Shown here in pieces: positions 36,042 to 45,249 of a stretch of 64,000 bases of DNA. Numbering within the stretch: position 1 is the first letter of the stretch; every line of letters starts with the position of its first letter. The DNA is taken from assembly GCF_037996765.1 (NCBI RefSeq), contig NZ_JBBNAD010000006.1, positions 1-64,000 on the forward strand, given 5' to 3'. Origin of the DNA: Bdellovibrio sp. GT3. Its GTDB lineage: Bacteria > Bdellovibrionota > Bdellovibrionia > Bdellovibrionales > Bdellovibrionaceae. The translations under genes were made by a program, and so were the position numbers. Below the pieces are notes generated by a model. The model was not told the origin of the DNA, made no database searches, and saw only the letters and a program-made list of their open reading frames with translations.

Positions 36042-37802
36042 GTGTCTTTGCAGAACAAAAAAACTCAAGGCATTCCCCGCACCGAACTTCCCACTCGCCT
36101 GGCTCAGGCACGTGGTGATGAAAAAGTCGATATTCTGATTAAGAACATCCAAATTCTTAATGTCATCACTGGTGAAATTTATCCTTCGGTCATTGCCATC
36201 GGTGGTGAATACATCGTGGGCGTGGGCCTGGAATACGCTGACGCCCCGGCTCGTCGCGTGATTGATGGCGGCGGCGCCTTTATCACTCCCGGCTTCATCG
36301 ATGGTCACTTGCACATTGAATCCTCGATGATGTCGCCTTTTGAGTTTGAAGCAGCAACTTTGCCACTGGGAACGACGACGGCAATCTGTGACCCTCACGA
36401 AATCACCAACGTCATGGGCGCGCGTGGATTTGAGTGGTTCTTAAGATGCGCAGAGATCACCAAACAAAACCTTTTCGTGCAAATGTCCTCCTGTGTCCCC
36501 GCTCTTCCGGGATTTGAAACCACGGGCTCGGATTTTACTTTGGATGAAATGAAGAAACTTAAAAATCATCCGGCCGTTTTAGGACTGGCCGAAATGATGA
36601 ATTTCCCTGGCGTTATTAATGCTGACAACAGTGTTCTGGATAAGGTCGAAGAGTTTTCCGATCTGAATCTGGACGGTCACGCACCGCTATTGCAAGGCAA
36701 AGCCCTGAATGCCTATTTGCTTGCCGGAATTCAAAACTGCCACGAAACCGTGACATTGGAAGAAGGCCGCGAAAAATTGCAAAAAGGCATGGGTCTTATT
36801 ATTCGCGAAGGCAGTGTAGCAAAGAACTTAAAAACCCTGGCTCCCTTGGTGAGTGAGTTCTCCTCTCCACAGTGTTTGTTATGCACAGATGATCGCAATC
36901 CCTTTGAGATTGCGCATGAAGGACATATCAATTTTATAATCAAAGAACTTATCAATACGCACAAAGTCCCAGTGCATGTGGCATACCGTTTGGCCACTTA
37001 TTCAGCGGCAAAACACTTTGGTTTAAAACGTCTGGGGCTGGTGGCTCCAGGAAAACGCGCGGACCTGGTTTTGTTAAAGGATCTGACACAGGTTTCAATT
37101 AAGGACGTGATGATTGCGGGCGAGTTGGTTTCTGAGTTGAAGCTTTCAGATAAAGTTTCCGAGAAACTTTTAAAATCAAATCCCCCAATGGAAAACACCA
37201 TCAAACGCACTCCCATTAAAGAGAGCGATTTGCCATTCCCTGACACGAAGGGCACCTATAACGTCATTGAAATCGTGCAGAACGAAATTATCACCAAGCA
37301 TTTGAAATGTTCCTTTGACGGTATTTCCTTTGATCAGGATGACGTTTTGTTCATGGCCAATATTGAACGCTACGGACAAAATCTACCAGCGGGTTTGGGT
37401 TTTGTTCGCGGCACGGGTTTAAAATCCGGCGCCCTGGCAAGTTCGGTGGCCCACGACTCCCATAACATCATGGTGATTGGCACCAACGTCGCCGACATGT
37501 GTGTTGCGGTTAATGAAATCATTCGCATGGGCGGTGGCTTCGTCGTTGCCGACAAGGGTGCGGTTCAGGCTTCTGTAGAGTTGCCCATTGCAGGTCTTTT
37601 GAGTCTGAAAAGTGCTGATGAAATCAAAAAGGGAATTGAAACCTTAAAGGTCGCGTTCAAACGTCAGGGCGTGATTTTGGAAGAACCATTTATCCAAATG
37701 GCCTTCTTGGCACTTCCGGTGATTCCAACTTTAAAACTGACGGACAAGGGCTTGGTGGATGTGACTCAGTTTAAGTTCATCCCTCTGGAAGCAACTGTCT
37801 AA
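36042..37802 (+). CDS. ade: Adenine deaminase
   Basis: 586 residues from a GTG, with CAGGAG at the end of xdhC as ribosome site. It converts adenine to hypoxanthine, the substrate of the xanthine dehydrogenase encoded just before it. Metal-binding motifs GHLHIESSMM (near 88) and CDPHEITNVMG (near 116), LDGHAPL (near 207) and LCTDDRNP (near 283) are those of the bacterial Ade amidohydrolase family, and the C-terminal adenine-deaminase domain is complete. It closes a four-gene purine catabolism operon. Its stop overlaps the convergent gene by four bases. Confidence 0.95.
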   Translation: MSLQNKKTQGIPRTELPTRLAQARGDEKVDILIKNIQILNVITGEIYPSVIAIGGEYIVGVGLEYADAPARRVIDGGGAFITPGFIDGHLHIESSMMSPFEFEAATLPLGTTTAICDPHEITNVMGARGFEWFLRCAEITKQNLFVQMSSCVPALPGFETTGSDFTLDEMKKLKNHPAVLGLAEMMNFPGVINADNSVLDKVEEFSDLNLDGHAPLLQGKALNAYLLAGIQNCHETVTLEEGREKLQKGMGLIIREGSVAKNLKTLAPLVSEFSSPQCLLCTDDRNPFEIAHEGHINFIIKELINTHKVPVHVAYRLATYSAAKHFGLKRLGLVAPGKRADLVLLKDLTQVSIKDVMIAGELVSELKLSDKVSEKLLKSNPPMENTIKRTPIKESDLPFPDTKGTYNVIEIVQNEIITKHLKCSFDGISFDQDDVLFMANIERYGQNLPAGLGFVRGTGLKSGALASSVAHDSHNIMVIGTNVADMCVAVNEIIRMGGGFVVADKGAVQASVELPIAGLLSLKSADEIKKGIETLKVAFKRQGVILEEPFIQMAFLALPVIPTLKLTDKGLVDVTQFKFIPLEATV

Positions 37803-39163
37803 GGCTTGCGGGGAGTATCCATCCGGGCGATGTAACCGCGACGGAATTTAAAGATCTCCTCCACATCCTTGCGGACCATCTTACTGGCCGTCAGCCAGCC
37901 CAAATACCCCAGCGGTAATTTATAGCGAACCCGGTCAATCATCAGAGTCCCACCCAGGAATGGTTTGAATTCATGGGTGTGATGCCACAGCTGATAGGGG
38001 CCTTTCTTTTGGTTATCAACAAAACGAAACGGTGGTTTCCACTCGTCGATCTCTGTGACCCAGCTTGCCGGGATGCCACGAATTTTTAGCTTATAGTTTA
38101 TCAACGTCCCCTGCTCGATCTCGGCTGTCGAAACGCTTTGAATATTAAAATTCAAACTCGGCGGAGTGATGGCTTCCAGATTGTGGGGATCTCTGAAGAA
38201 CGGAAACAGCTTCTCGGGAGGCTGGGGCACAAATTGCTCAGCGTAAAATACTTCCTCGCCCTCTTTGTAGGCTGAACAAATATTCTCCAAGGCGTTTCGC
38301 AGAGTCGGATATTGAAACTCATAGCCCAAGGCCATCGCCTTTTCTGCTGAACCGCGAATTGAGCTCAGCACGACTTCAGATGCTTCTCCAAACAAAGCCT
38401 TCAAAGCAATCGGCGGCACCGCGGGTCCAAGTTTTTTATTCAGAGAGCTTGCAAGGACTTCTGAAAATTCGCGATTCGTCACGGGATGTGGCGAACACCC
38501 GTTGATCGGTCCGACATAATCATTGTTCTTAAGTGCTTCTGCAAAAAGACCCACGATATCGTCGATATGAATCCAACTCATCCAGTGCTTGCCATCCCCT
38601 AGGACACCACCCACACCGGCTCTGAACGGGAAAAGCATTTGTTCCAGGGCACCACCGTGCGGAGCCAAGACAATACTGGTGCGAATAAAAACCTTGCGAC
38701 CTGGAGCATGACTTGCAGCCCGCTCCCATTCTTTGGAGACCTCGGAAAGAAAATCCATTCCCGCTTGATGATCTTCGCGCAAAATTGTTTCACCACAATG
38801 ACCATAAATACCTATCGCTGAGCCATGAACAAAAACTCTCAGGTCACCAGGCAAGGATTTTATAAGATTCTCTGTGGCATTCACCCGGGATTGAAAAATG
38901 TTTTTCTTTTTCTCCTCTGTCCAGCGCATGCCTATGACAGGTTCGCCAACCAAATTGATAACGGCTTCGATGTTTTCAAGTTTTTTATCGTGCAAGGGCC
39001 CCTGGACCAGATCACCGACCACCACGTCACAGGGAAACGGCAACACCTCGCGGGCCTTGCTAAGACTGCGACTGATCACCGTGATCTCATGTCCGTCAGA
39101 GGCAAGTTTTTTACCAAGTTCTTTTCCGATCAGTCCTGTGGCTCCAGTGATGAGTACCTTCAT
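37799..39163 (-). CDS. TIGR01777-type epimerase fused to a SRPBCC domain
   Basis: 454 residues in two parts. Residues 1-300 form an extended SDR of the TIGR01777/YfcH family: ITGATGLIGKEL at the start, INLVGEPVIGMRW (near 89) and SGSAIGIYG-like GSAIGIYGHCGE near 114. Residues about 305-454 form a SRPBCC (polyketide cyclase/START-like) domain beginning AEQFVPQPPEKLFPFFRDPHNLEAITP. This order is known in some bacteria; the function is not established. It overlaps the photolyase stop by ATGA and so is probably co-expressed with it. Confidence 0.88.
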   Translation of the reverse strand: MKVLITGATGLIGKELGKKLASDGHEITVISRSLSKAREVLPFPCDVVVGDLVQGPLHDKKLENIEAVINLVGEPVIGMRWTEEKKKNIFQSRVNATENLIKSLPGDLRVFVHGSAIGIYGHCGETILREDHQAGMDFLSEVSKEWERAASHAPGRKVFIRTSIVLAPHGGALEQMLFPFRAGVGGVLGDGKHWMSWIHIDDIVGLFAEALKNNDYVGPINGCSPHPVTNREFSEVLASSLNKKLGPAVPPIALKALFGEASEVVLSSIRGSAEKAMALGYEFQYPTLRNALENICSAYKEGEEVFYAEQFVPQPPEKLFPFFRDPHNLEAITPPSLNFNIQSVSTAEIEQGTLINYKLKIRGIPASWVTEIDEWKPPFRFVDNQKKGPYQLWHHTHEFKPFLGGTLMIDRVRYKLPLGYLGWLTASKMVRKDVEEIFKFRRGYIARMDTPRKP

Positions 39164-40470
39164 ATCGGTCGTCCTTTATTTTTTAAAGCCTTGGTGAAGG
39201 CCTGTAGACATCGTCCCCGCGCTTCATTGTGGTCAATCATAGGTTCAGGATAAGCGTCAGTGCCGTATTCAGGCACCCATTTTTTAATATACTTTAATTC
39301 CGGATCAAACTTATCCGCCTGAGTTTCGGGATTGAATATTCTAAAGTAAGGTGCGGCATCACAACCAGACCCCGCGGCCCACTGCCAGTTGCCATTGTTC
39401 GCTGCCAAGTCATAATCCAAAAGTTTTTTCGCGAAGTATCTTTCGCCGTGATACCAGTGAATCAGCAAGTGCTTACATAGAAAGCTTGCAACCACCATGC
39501 GCACACGATTGTGCATAAAGCCCGTTTGATTAAGCTCCCTCATTCCGGCATCGACCAGCGGATACCCCGTGCGCCCCTCACACCAGCGCGTGAAATCGGC
39601 TTTCGATTTTCGCCAGGCAATTTTATCGTATTCAGGGCGGAAACTGCGTTTTTCAACTTCCGGAAAGTGCCACAGTATCTGCAAAAAAAAATCCCGCCAG
39701 ATAAGTTCACTTAACCACACCGGAGAGTATTTCATCCCCTCACGCGCAAGCTCCCTGACACTGACTGTCCCAAAGCGCAGGTGCAAACCCAAGTGCGAGG
39801 TGCCCCCTTCCACGGCCGGCAGATCACGATCCTTGGCGTAGTTTTTTAACATTTTGCTGGAGAGCTCAATCGGAGGAAACTCCAATGAGGAACGCTCAAA
39901 ACCCAGGGACTTTAACGTCGGCATTTTTTCGGGTTTGGTTTTGGTGTAGGAACTTTCATAAAGATCATTCGGATAGGACTTCAGGTAAAATGGAGTCAGA
40001 GATTTCAAGACATTATTTTTATAAGGCGTATAAACAGTATAAGGCTTCCCTTGCCCCGTGAGGATTTCGTCCTTTTCGAAAAGAGTTTGATCCTTGTAGG
40101 TTTTGAATTCAATCTTCAAGGACTTTGCAAGCTTGGCAATAGCGGCGTCTCTTTTGCGGGCCGCGGGCTCGTAGTCGTGGTTCGTGTAGATCGCCGCCAC
40201 GTTATGTTGCACCAGCAACTCTTTAAATACTTCCAGGGCATTGCCGTGGCGAACCCACAGATCAGACTTCTTTTTTTGCAGGGTGGCTTTAAGCGCACTC
40301 ACGGTGTCGTAAATAAACGTCACCCGGGCGTCCTGCTTATCGTCCAATTTATCCAGAATATCCGTATCAAAAATGAATAAGGGCTGAACCTCGGTGGATT
40401 CCTTCAACGCATGAAATAGACCCGCATTGTCATTCAATCGCAGATCTCGTCTAAACCAAAATAGTACCAT
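39160..40470 (-). CDS. phr: Deoxyribodipyrimidine photolyase
   Basis: 436 residues from the ATG at 40470, which has AAGGAA upstream; the longer frame to 40536 is rejected. It repairs UV-induced pyrimidine dimers with light and FADH. The antenna domain begins MVLFWFRRDLRLNDN; FAD and DNA contacts are in GRTGYPLVDAGMRELNQTG (near 300) and HNRVRMVVASFLCKHL, with NNGNWQWAAGSGCDAAPYFR following. It is divergent from a ubiB-like gene. Confidence 0.94.
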   Translation of the reverse strand: MVLFWFRRDLRLNDNAGLFHALKESTEVQPLFIFDTDILDKLDDKQDARVTFIYDTVSALKATLQKKKSDLWVRHGNALEVFKELLVQHNVAAIYTNHDYEPAARKRDAAIAKLAKSLKIEFKTYKDQTLFEKDEILTGQGKPYTVYTPYKNNVLKSLTPFYLKSYPNDLYESSYTKTKPEKMPTLKSLGFERSSLEFPPIELSSKMLKNYAKDRDLPAVEGGTSHLGLHLRFGTVSVRELAREGMKYSPVWLSELIWRDFFLQILWHFPEVEKRSFRPEYDKIAWRKSKADFTRWCEGRTGYPLVDAGMRELNQTGFMHNRVRMVVASFLCKHLLIHWYHGERYFAKKLLDYDLAANNGNWQWAAGSGCDAAPYFRIFNPETQADKFDPELKYIKKWVPEYGTDAYPEPMIDHNEARGRCLQAFTKALKNKGRPI

Positions 40471-40523
40471 GATTTCCTTTTGCCCACCGACACACTCATG
40501 CAGTGCGTGGGACATTTTGGGTT

Positions 40524-40549
40524 TAACATTGAACAAGATTTAGGTAAAA
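40524..40549 (+). promoter_or_regulatory. Candidate promoter for the ubiB-like gene
   Basis: A TTTAAC box and TAAAAT (40544-40549) are separated by about 17 bases. The -10 box ends only nine bases before the ATG at 40559, and no ribosome site is seen, so the transcript may be nearly leaderless. Confidence 0.35.
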
Positions 40550-40558
40550 TTTTGAAGC

Positions 40559-41986
40559 ATGGATGAGAAAAAGTCTGCCAAAAAACAAAATAGCAATGCG
40601 CAACAGGCAAAGCCCGAAACGGGTCTGAAAAAGATCAAGTCATCGGTTTTTTCCCGAGGACTGTCCATTGCAAAAATCACTTTGCAGACGGGAGCTTCCG
40701 TCGCCAGCCACGGTGTCACGACTGTTTTAAAATCCAAAGAGTTCAAAGAAGCCAATTGGAAAAAGCTTTTGGAAACTCAAGCCTCGAATATCAGCGTGGA
40801 ACTAGGGCAACTCAAAGGCAGCCTTATGAAAGCAGGACAAATGCTTTCCATGTATGGCGAGCACTTTCTTCCACCCGAGGCCAACGAATTTTTAAAATCC
40901 CTGCAGTCAGACTCCCCATCCCTTAATTGGACGGCCATTGATAAGCGCCTGAAAGAACTTTTACCTCAGGAAAAGCTGGACTTACTGGATATTGAAAAGG
41001 AAGCCCTGGCATCGGCCTCCATGGGTCAGGTGCATCGCGCTCGCATCAAAGCCACGGGCGAGTTGATTGTTCTGAAAATTCAATATCCCAATGTGGATAA
41101 GGCCATCGACAGTGACTTGCGTGCTCTGAAAACCATGCTCTCAACCCTGAAACTGATTCCGAAGGATTTTAACACAGATTCTCTGTTTGCAGAAATTCGG
41201 GAGATGTTGATTCAGGAGACTGATTATCTTCAGGAAGCGGATGCCACCGAGGATTACCACCGGCGTTTAGACGGTGATCGTCGCTTTGTCGTACCAAAAG
41301 TGTATCGGGAGTTTTCAGGTCCGAAGATTCTTGCGACCTCCTTTGAGCGTGGCTTGCGAGCAGATGATCCGGTCATTCAAAGTCTGGCCCAGGAACGTCG
41401 CAATCGCCTGGCCTTGAATTTTCTGGATTTATATTTCAAAGAAATTTTTGAATGGGGCGTAGTTCAGACGGATCCCCACAGCGGGAACTACCGCATTCGC
41501 ATTGACCCTCAGGGGCATGATCAGTTGATTCTGTTGGATTTTGGTGCAACCCGCACCTACGATGACTCTTTCCTGGGCCCCTATCGCCGCATGGTGAAGG
41601 GTTCATTATTCAATCAGCAAAAAGTATTCATGGATGCCGCCCTGGAGCTAGGTTTTGTTCGCGCGACAGACAGCCCGGAATTAAAAGCTGTGTTTGAGTC
41701 CTTCTGCTATGAAACTGTTGAGCCCTTTATTGAACACACAGATCCGCGCAACACCTTGGGCGTGATTGATGCCCAGGGAAATTATGACTGGAAAAACACG
41801 GATCTCCCGCAGCGTCTGTCCAAGAAGGTCTTCCAGATTGCCCGACAGTTTTCGCTGCGCGCCCCGCCTCGCGAAATCATTTTCCTGGATCGCAAGACCG
41901 GTGGTGTTTTTATATTCTTATCCATTTTAAAAGCCAAAATGCGCGGTCGCGACGTCTTGCTTAAACATCTGAACTCCGTGGAATAG
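40559..41986 (+). CDS. ABC1/UbiB family atypical kinase
   Basis: 475 residues. The family KxGQ motif is in LMKAGQMLSMYGE (near 93-100), the nucleotide loop in ALASASMGQVHRA (near 142), the catalytic Lys in LIVLKIQYPNVD (near 170), QTDPHSGNYRI (near 304) and LLDFGATR (near 325). UbiB-like proteins are atypical kinases/ATPases that support coenzyme Q biosynthesis or lipid metabolism. No other ubiquinone genes are nearby, so the specific role is not known. No clear membrane helices at the C-terminus, unlike UbiB itself. Confidence 0.85.
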   Translation: MDEKKSAKKQNSNAQQAKPETGLKKIKSSVFSRGLSIAKITLQTGASVASHGVTTVLKSKEFKEANWKKLLETQASNISVELGQLKGSLMKAGQMLSMYGEHFLPPEANEFLKSLQSDSPSLNWTAIDKRLKELLPQEKLDLLDIEKEALASASMGQVHRARIKATGELIVLKIQYPNVDKAIDSDLRALKTMLSTLKLIPKDFNTDSLFAEIREMLIQETDYLQEADATEDYHRRLDGDRRFVVPKVYREFSGPKILATSFERGLRADDPVIQSLAQERRNRLALNFLDLYFKEIFEWGVVQTDPHSGNYRIRIDPQGHDQLILLDFGATRTYDDSFLGPYRRMVKGSLFNQQKVFMDAALELGFVRATDSPELKAVFESFCYETVEPFIEHTDPRNTLGVIDAQGNYDWKNTDLPQRLSKKVFQIARQFSLRAPPREIIFLDRKTGGVFIFLSILKAKMRGRDVLLKHLNSVE

Positions 41987-41990
41987 TTTT

Positions 41991-42491
41991 ATGTTACGTG
42001 CTCTTTTTATCCTGATTGCTCTTACTCTGCCCTTCGTCTCCGCTGCGAGCGAAGGGGAAAACAAAATCACGGTGCAATGGAACTCCTTGCCCGGGGAATC
42101 CCTGAATCAGCACAAAATCAAATTTTCTGAGCTTAAAGGAAAAGTCGTGGTTGTGGATTTTTGGGCGACCTGGTGTGAGCCCTGCAAAGAGGCTTTGCCC
42201 CATTATATGGAGTTTCACAAAAAGTACAAATCCAAGGGACTGGTTATCTTGGCGGTGAATGAAGATGACACCGTGGCGGACCGGGATGCTTATTTAAAAA
42301 AGACTCCCTATCCATTCCCGGTTTTTGCGGATCCCGGCAGAAAAATGCTGGAGACTTTTGGCGTCGCTGCCATCCCCACCGTTTTTATCTTTGATAGAAA
42401 CATGAAGCCTGTGACTTTCGTTCGCGGGTTTGATGCGAAGAAAGCACAGGCAATAGAAAAGGCTATTCAGGATTTAATCGTCGCGAAATAG
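41991..42491 (+). CDS. TlpA/ResA-like periplasmic thioredoxin
   Basis: 166 residues with a signal peptide (residues 1-19). The thioredoxin fold has DFWATWCEPCKEALP near residues 53-67 with the WCEPC active site, and a cis-Pro in GVAAIPTVFIFD. Such proteins reduce disulfides in the periplasm, for example in cytochrome c maturation. It starts five bases after the ubiB-like gene. Its stop abuts the convergent calcium-protein gene, whose product and neighbours are rich in conserved cysteines. Confidence 0.88.
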   Translation: MLRALFILIALTLPFVSAASEGENKITVQWNSLPGESLNQHKIKFSELKGKVVVVDFWATWCEPCKEALPHYMEFHKKYKSKGLVILAVNEDDTVADRDAYLKKTPYPFPVFADPGRKMLETFGVAAIPTVFIFDRNMKPVTFVRGFDAKKAQAIEKAIQDLIVAK

Positions 42492-43763
42492 TTATTTCGT
42501 ATCTGCTAGATTGGTTTGGATGTAAGGTGCAAACCAAATATCGTAAATTTTCCCGGTTTTGGTTTTACCTTTGGCATCGGTGTACCAGAACTTGGAGCGT
42601 TCACGAATTTCCGCGTTCTTACCACGACTCTCGAAGTTCTTTTCATACTTCAACGAAATCTTAGTCAACTTCAGACTGGCTTTGGACATTTCGGACTTTT
42701 GCGAAACGCCGTCGCCGTTTTTGTCCTTCCAAAGAACCAGACGCTGGAAGTCCTTGTCTTTGGCATCAATCATTCCATCTTTGTTGGTGTCGAGCTTTCT
42801 GAGTGCTTCAAAACCATTGATGTCGATGCTGTTGTCACCAAAGAGTTCGTTCTTTTGATCGATGCGTCCGTTCTTATCACGATCCATCGCCAGGAAAAAC
42901 CCTGGATGATCAGCATTTGGCCAGTAGACTTTTCCACCTGGATTCAGAGGGAAATCACTGACGTTTTCAAACTCTGGCAACTTGTCATCAAAGAACACCA
43001 TCAATGGCGACCAGTAACCACCACAGAATCCGGTTTCACCCGGGAAGCTGATAAAGATCTCGGCAATGGATCTGTCTGGAGAAACGTTGAAACCACCAAT
43101 CGTGGCCGTCACGTCCCCGTCCTTACCCATGAAGTCACCACAGCCATACGTCGGCATTTGCGCTGACCAGCCATAATCACCAAATACGGGCCCGGTGTTA
43201 CAGTCCAAAACCTCTTGTTCAAACTTCATAGCACCCAGTGCCACGGTTGCTTTACTAACCGTGATATTACCTGAGTCATCCACAGAGACATCGGTTGGAA
43301 TTTTTGTTTTAAACTCAACGATATTACCGAAAATCGCGGCGGTTCCGCCCGCAGGGACCATTTTCACTTTTGAAGATTTGATATTGGCGATTTGACCATT
43401 TCCCACAGTCCCGGAACCCTCTTTGGTCACCACAACTGCCGGATACTCGGCGCCCAGATTATAGGTCTTGGTCCCAATCAGCAGGTTAATATCTGCTGTG
43501 ATCAAAGAACTTTTCGCCAGAGGATTTGTCACTGCACGCAGGTTCGTTGGAAAACACGAGTTAATCAACCGGATGGTCATCGTGTCTTTACCCGCACGTG
43601 TGACGGTTCCAGATGCAGGCGCCCCCACAACTGACTCCCCGGCACTGACCGAGTTGACAGCCATTGGAACGTCCTTACTGACGGCCAAAACGTTGTTTTG
43701 GTCTGCCATCGCAGTGCTCGTCAGCAATGCAATTGAAGCCCCCCAAAAAACTGCTGTTTTCAT
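42492..43763 (-). CDS. Secreted EF-hand-type calcium-binding protein, cassette copy 2
   Basis: 423 residues with a signal peptide cleaved near residue 20 (TAMA/DQ). A beta-rich N-terminal part (about 30-240) is followed by FFDDKLP and three calcium loops: DRDKNGRIDQKNE (294-306), DTNKDGMIDAKD (325-336) and DKNGDGVSQKSE (347-358). The layout ELFGD...NGFEALRKLD...VLW.DKNGDGVSQ is the one found near the ends of large RTX-type adhesins. Four Cys (70, 188, 208, 247) are conserved in the paralogue at 48478. It is the last gene of a four-gene pseudopilin cassette. By position it may correspond to PilY1, a calcium-binding pilus-tip protein; this is inference. Confidence 0.75.
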   Translation of the reverse strand: MKTAVFWGASIALLTSTAMADQNNVLAVSKDVPMAVNSVSAGESVVGAPASGTVTRAGKDTMTIRLINSCFPTNLRAVTNPLAKSSLITADINLLIGTKTYNLGAEYPAVVVTKEGSGTVGNGQIANIKSSKVKMVPAGGTAAIFGNIVEFKTKIPTDVSVDDSGNITVSKATVALGAMKFEQEVLDCNTGPVFGDYGWSAQMPTYGCGDFMGKDGDVTATIGGFNVSPDRSIAEIFISFPGETGFCGGYWSPLMVFFDDKLPEFENVSDFPLNPGGKVYWPNADHPGFFLAMDRDKNGRIDQKNELFGDNSIDINGFEALRKLDTNKDGMIDAKDKDFQRLVLWKDKNGDGVSQKSEMSKASLKLTKISLKYEKNFESRGKNAEIRERSKFWYTDAKGKTKTGKIYDIWFAPYIQTNLADTK

Positions 43764-43780
43764 AACTCCCCCTTAAACGA

Positions 43781-44794
43781 TCAAATCTTGGTTTTCTTAA
43801 CCTTATGAATCTTAAAATAAATCATTCTTTTCATGACCGAGTCGCGGCGAAGAACCATTTTCTCGACCCCGTCCGAAAGCATGGTCAGCGTGACCCATTT
43901 GCCATTTCGATATTCAGCAGCATACAAGCTTAGCGGTTGCTTATCGTAATTAGCTGCATTTTTGTTTTTATCAATCTCTACATAGTACTTGATGATTTTC
44001 ACCACCCGCGCGCGAACAACCGTCTGACCACCACCCACTGAGGGAAGTGTTCTTAGGAAATTATCCAGGCTGGTGATCGCATTGCCATTATATGGCTGTG
44101 TCATCTTAAACATTTTCTCAACACCGCCGGAAATATTCTGCAGATTATCCCCTGCCTGTGCGGCGATGGAACCCAGATAGAAAGGACTGCGTGGTGGAGT
44201 TAAAACATCCACTTCGCCATTTTTCAAAGGGCGAATTCGGCTTGGCGTATCGAAGAACAAAATATTTCCATCCTTCCAAAACCCTGCACGACCACCGTTG
44301 GCTTCGTTGGAAATCCATTTACGACTTTTAGCACCGTTGAAAGTCAACGAAGCTGGCTTATTGGGATCTCCCGGATCCGCACCCACATCGTAGGCCCAAA
44401 CCGGGTCATAGTTCAACAAAGGCCCCGAAGCAAAGTCCTGAGTCACCACAAAGAACTCGGATCTTCCGGAGCTGAGGCTCAGCGTGAATTCGCGATCCGC
44501 TCTTTTGACCAAAACGTTTTCTGTGACATCGGGATAGAAATCATAAAAATTGTTTCCGTTATCATCGTTAACCACGATGTTGTTATAGGAAACCTCAAGA
44601 CCATTGAGATTCTTAAAGATAATACGCTCGGCCAGATTCTGGTCAATAGAGTCATCCAGCTGACGAGTCAGCTTCGTTTGCTCTTTGGCCATCTGTACTT
44701 GCACGGCGACAACAACAAGAATCACAATCGCGGATAAACCTATCCCGACCATGAGTTCAACTATTGTTAAGCCTTTCTGATTGCGCATCATCAT
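43781..44794 (-). CDS. PilW/GspJ-like prepilin, cassette copy 2
   Basis: 337 residues. The class III signal is NQKG/LTIVELMVGIGLSAIVILVVV, with Gly before the cut and Glu at +5, as recognised by prepilin peptidase. The large C-terminal domain (about 300 residues) is bulky for a minor pilin and suits a GspJ/PilW-type tip subunit. Its start overlaps the PilV-like stop by ATGA. The paralogue at 49766 is very similar over its full length. It should be inner-membrane anchored until assembly. Confidence 0.82.
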   Translation of the reverse strand: MMMRNQKGLTIVELMVGIGLSAIVILVVVAVQVQMAKEQTKLTRQLDDSIDQNLAERIIFKNLNGLEVSYNNIVVNDDNGNNFYDFYPDVTENVLVKRADREFTLSLSSGRSEFFVVTQDFASGPLLNYDPVWAYDVGADPGDPNKPASLTFNGAKSRKWISNEANGGRAGFWKDGNILFFDTPSRIRPLKNGEVDVLTPPRSPFYLGSIAAQAGDNLQNISGGVEKMFKMTQPYNGNAITSLDNFLRTLPSVGGGQTVVRARVVKIIKYYVEIDKNKNAANYDKQPLSLYAAEYRNGKWVTLTMLSDGVEKMVLRRDSVMKRMIYFKIHKVKKTKI

Positions 44795-45249
44795 TTTGCA
44801 CTCACCACGAATGTGTAATCCCGGAATTTCTCCGGTGCCCAGCTTTTATGGGTCATTCTTAAAGTCACAAGATAAAGTCCACGGTAAAGTTCATAGGGCT
44901 GAATGATATAGCCGAAGCTTCCCTCACAGGTATCGCAGTTCCCACGCTCGGCCACGCGCCCGATATCCCACAGCATGGGAAGATTATCGGGAGGCAGGAA
45001 TTCATCGATCTTGGTTTGATCGTAATTGAAATTCACCTGATAGTCCTGCACACCGGCTTTGATGTTTTCAGCAATATCTGAAACCTGGCGATCCGTGGAA
45101 CCCGCCATCAAACTTTGTTGCGAAGTCTTATACAAAGATGCCATGCCACCCGCAAAGGTCAGCCCAATGACTGAGATCAATCCCAAAGCCACCAGGGCTT
45201 CGATGATAGTTTGACCGTCCCTGTTTTTGAACAATGATTTTTTCATCAT
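44791..45249 (-). CDS. PilV/GspI-like prepilin, cassette copy 2
   Basis: 152 residues. The signal DG/QTIIEALVALGLISVIGLTF has Glu at +5 and the hydrophobic helix of type IV prepilins. A CDTC pair lies near residues 100-103 of the globular domain. By my count it differs from the paralogue at 50770 at about 24 of 152 positions (about 84% identity), with most changes near the N-terminus. It overlaps both neighbours by four bases, so the cassette is translationally coupled. A minor pilin of the GspI/PilV class is the likely role. Confidence 0.85.
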   Translation of the reverse strand: MMKKSLFKNRDGQTIIEALVALGLISVIGLTFAGGMASLYKTSQQSLMAGSTDRQVSDIAENIKAGVQDYQVNFNYDQTKIDEFLPPDNLPMLWDIGRVAERGNCDTCEGSFGYIIQPYELYRGLYLVTLRMTHKSWAPEKFRDYTFVVSAK

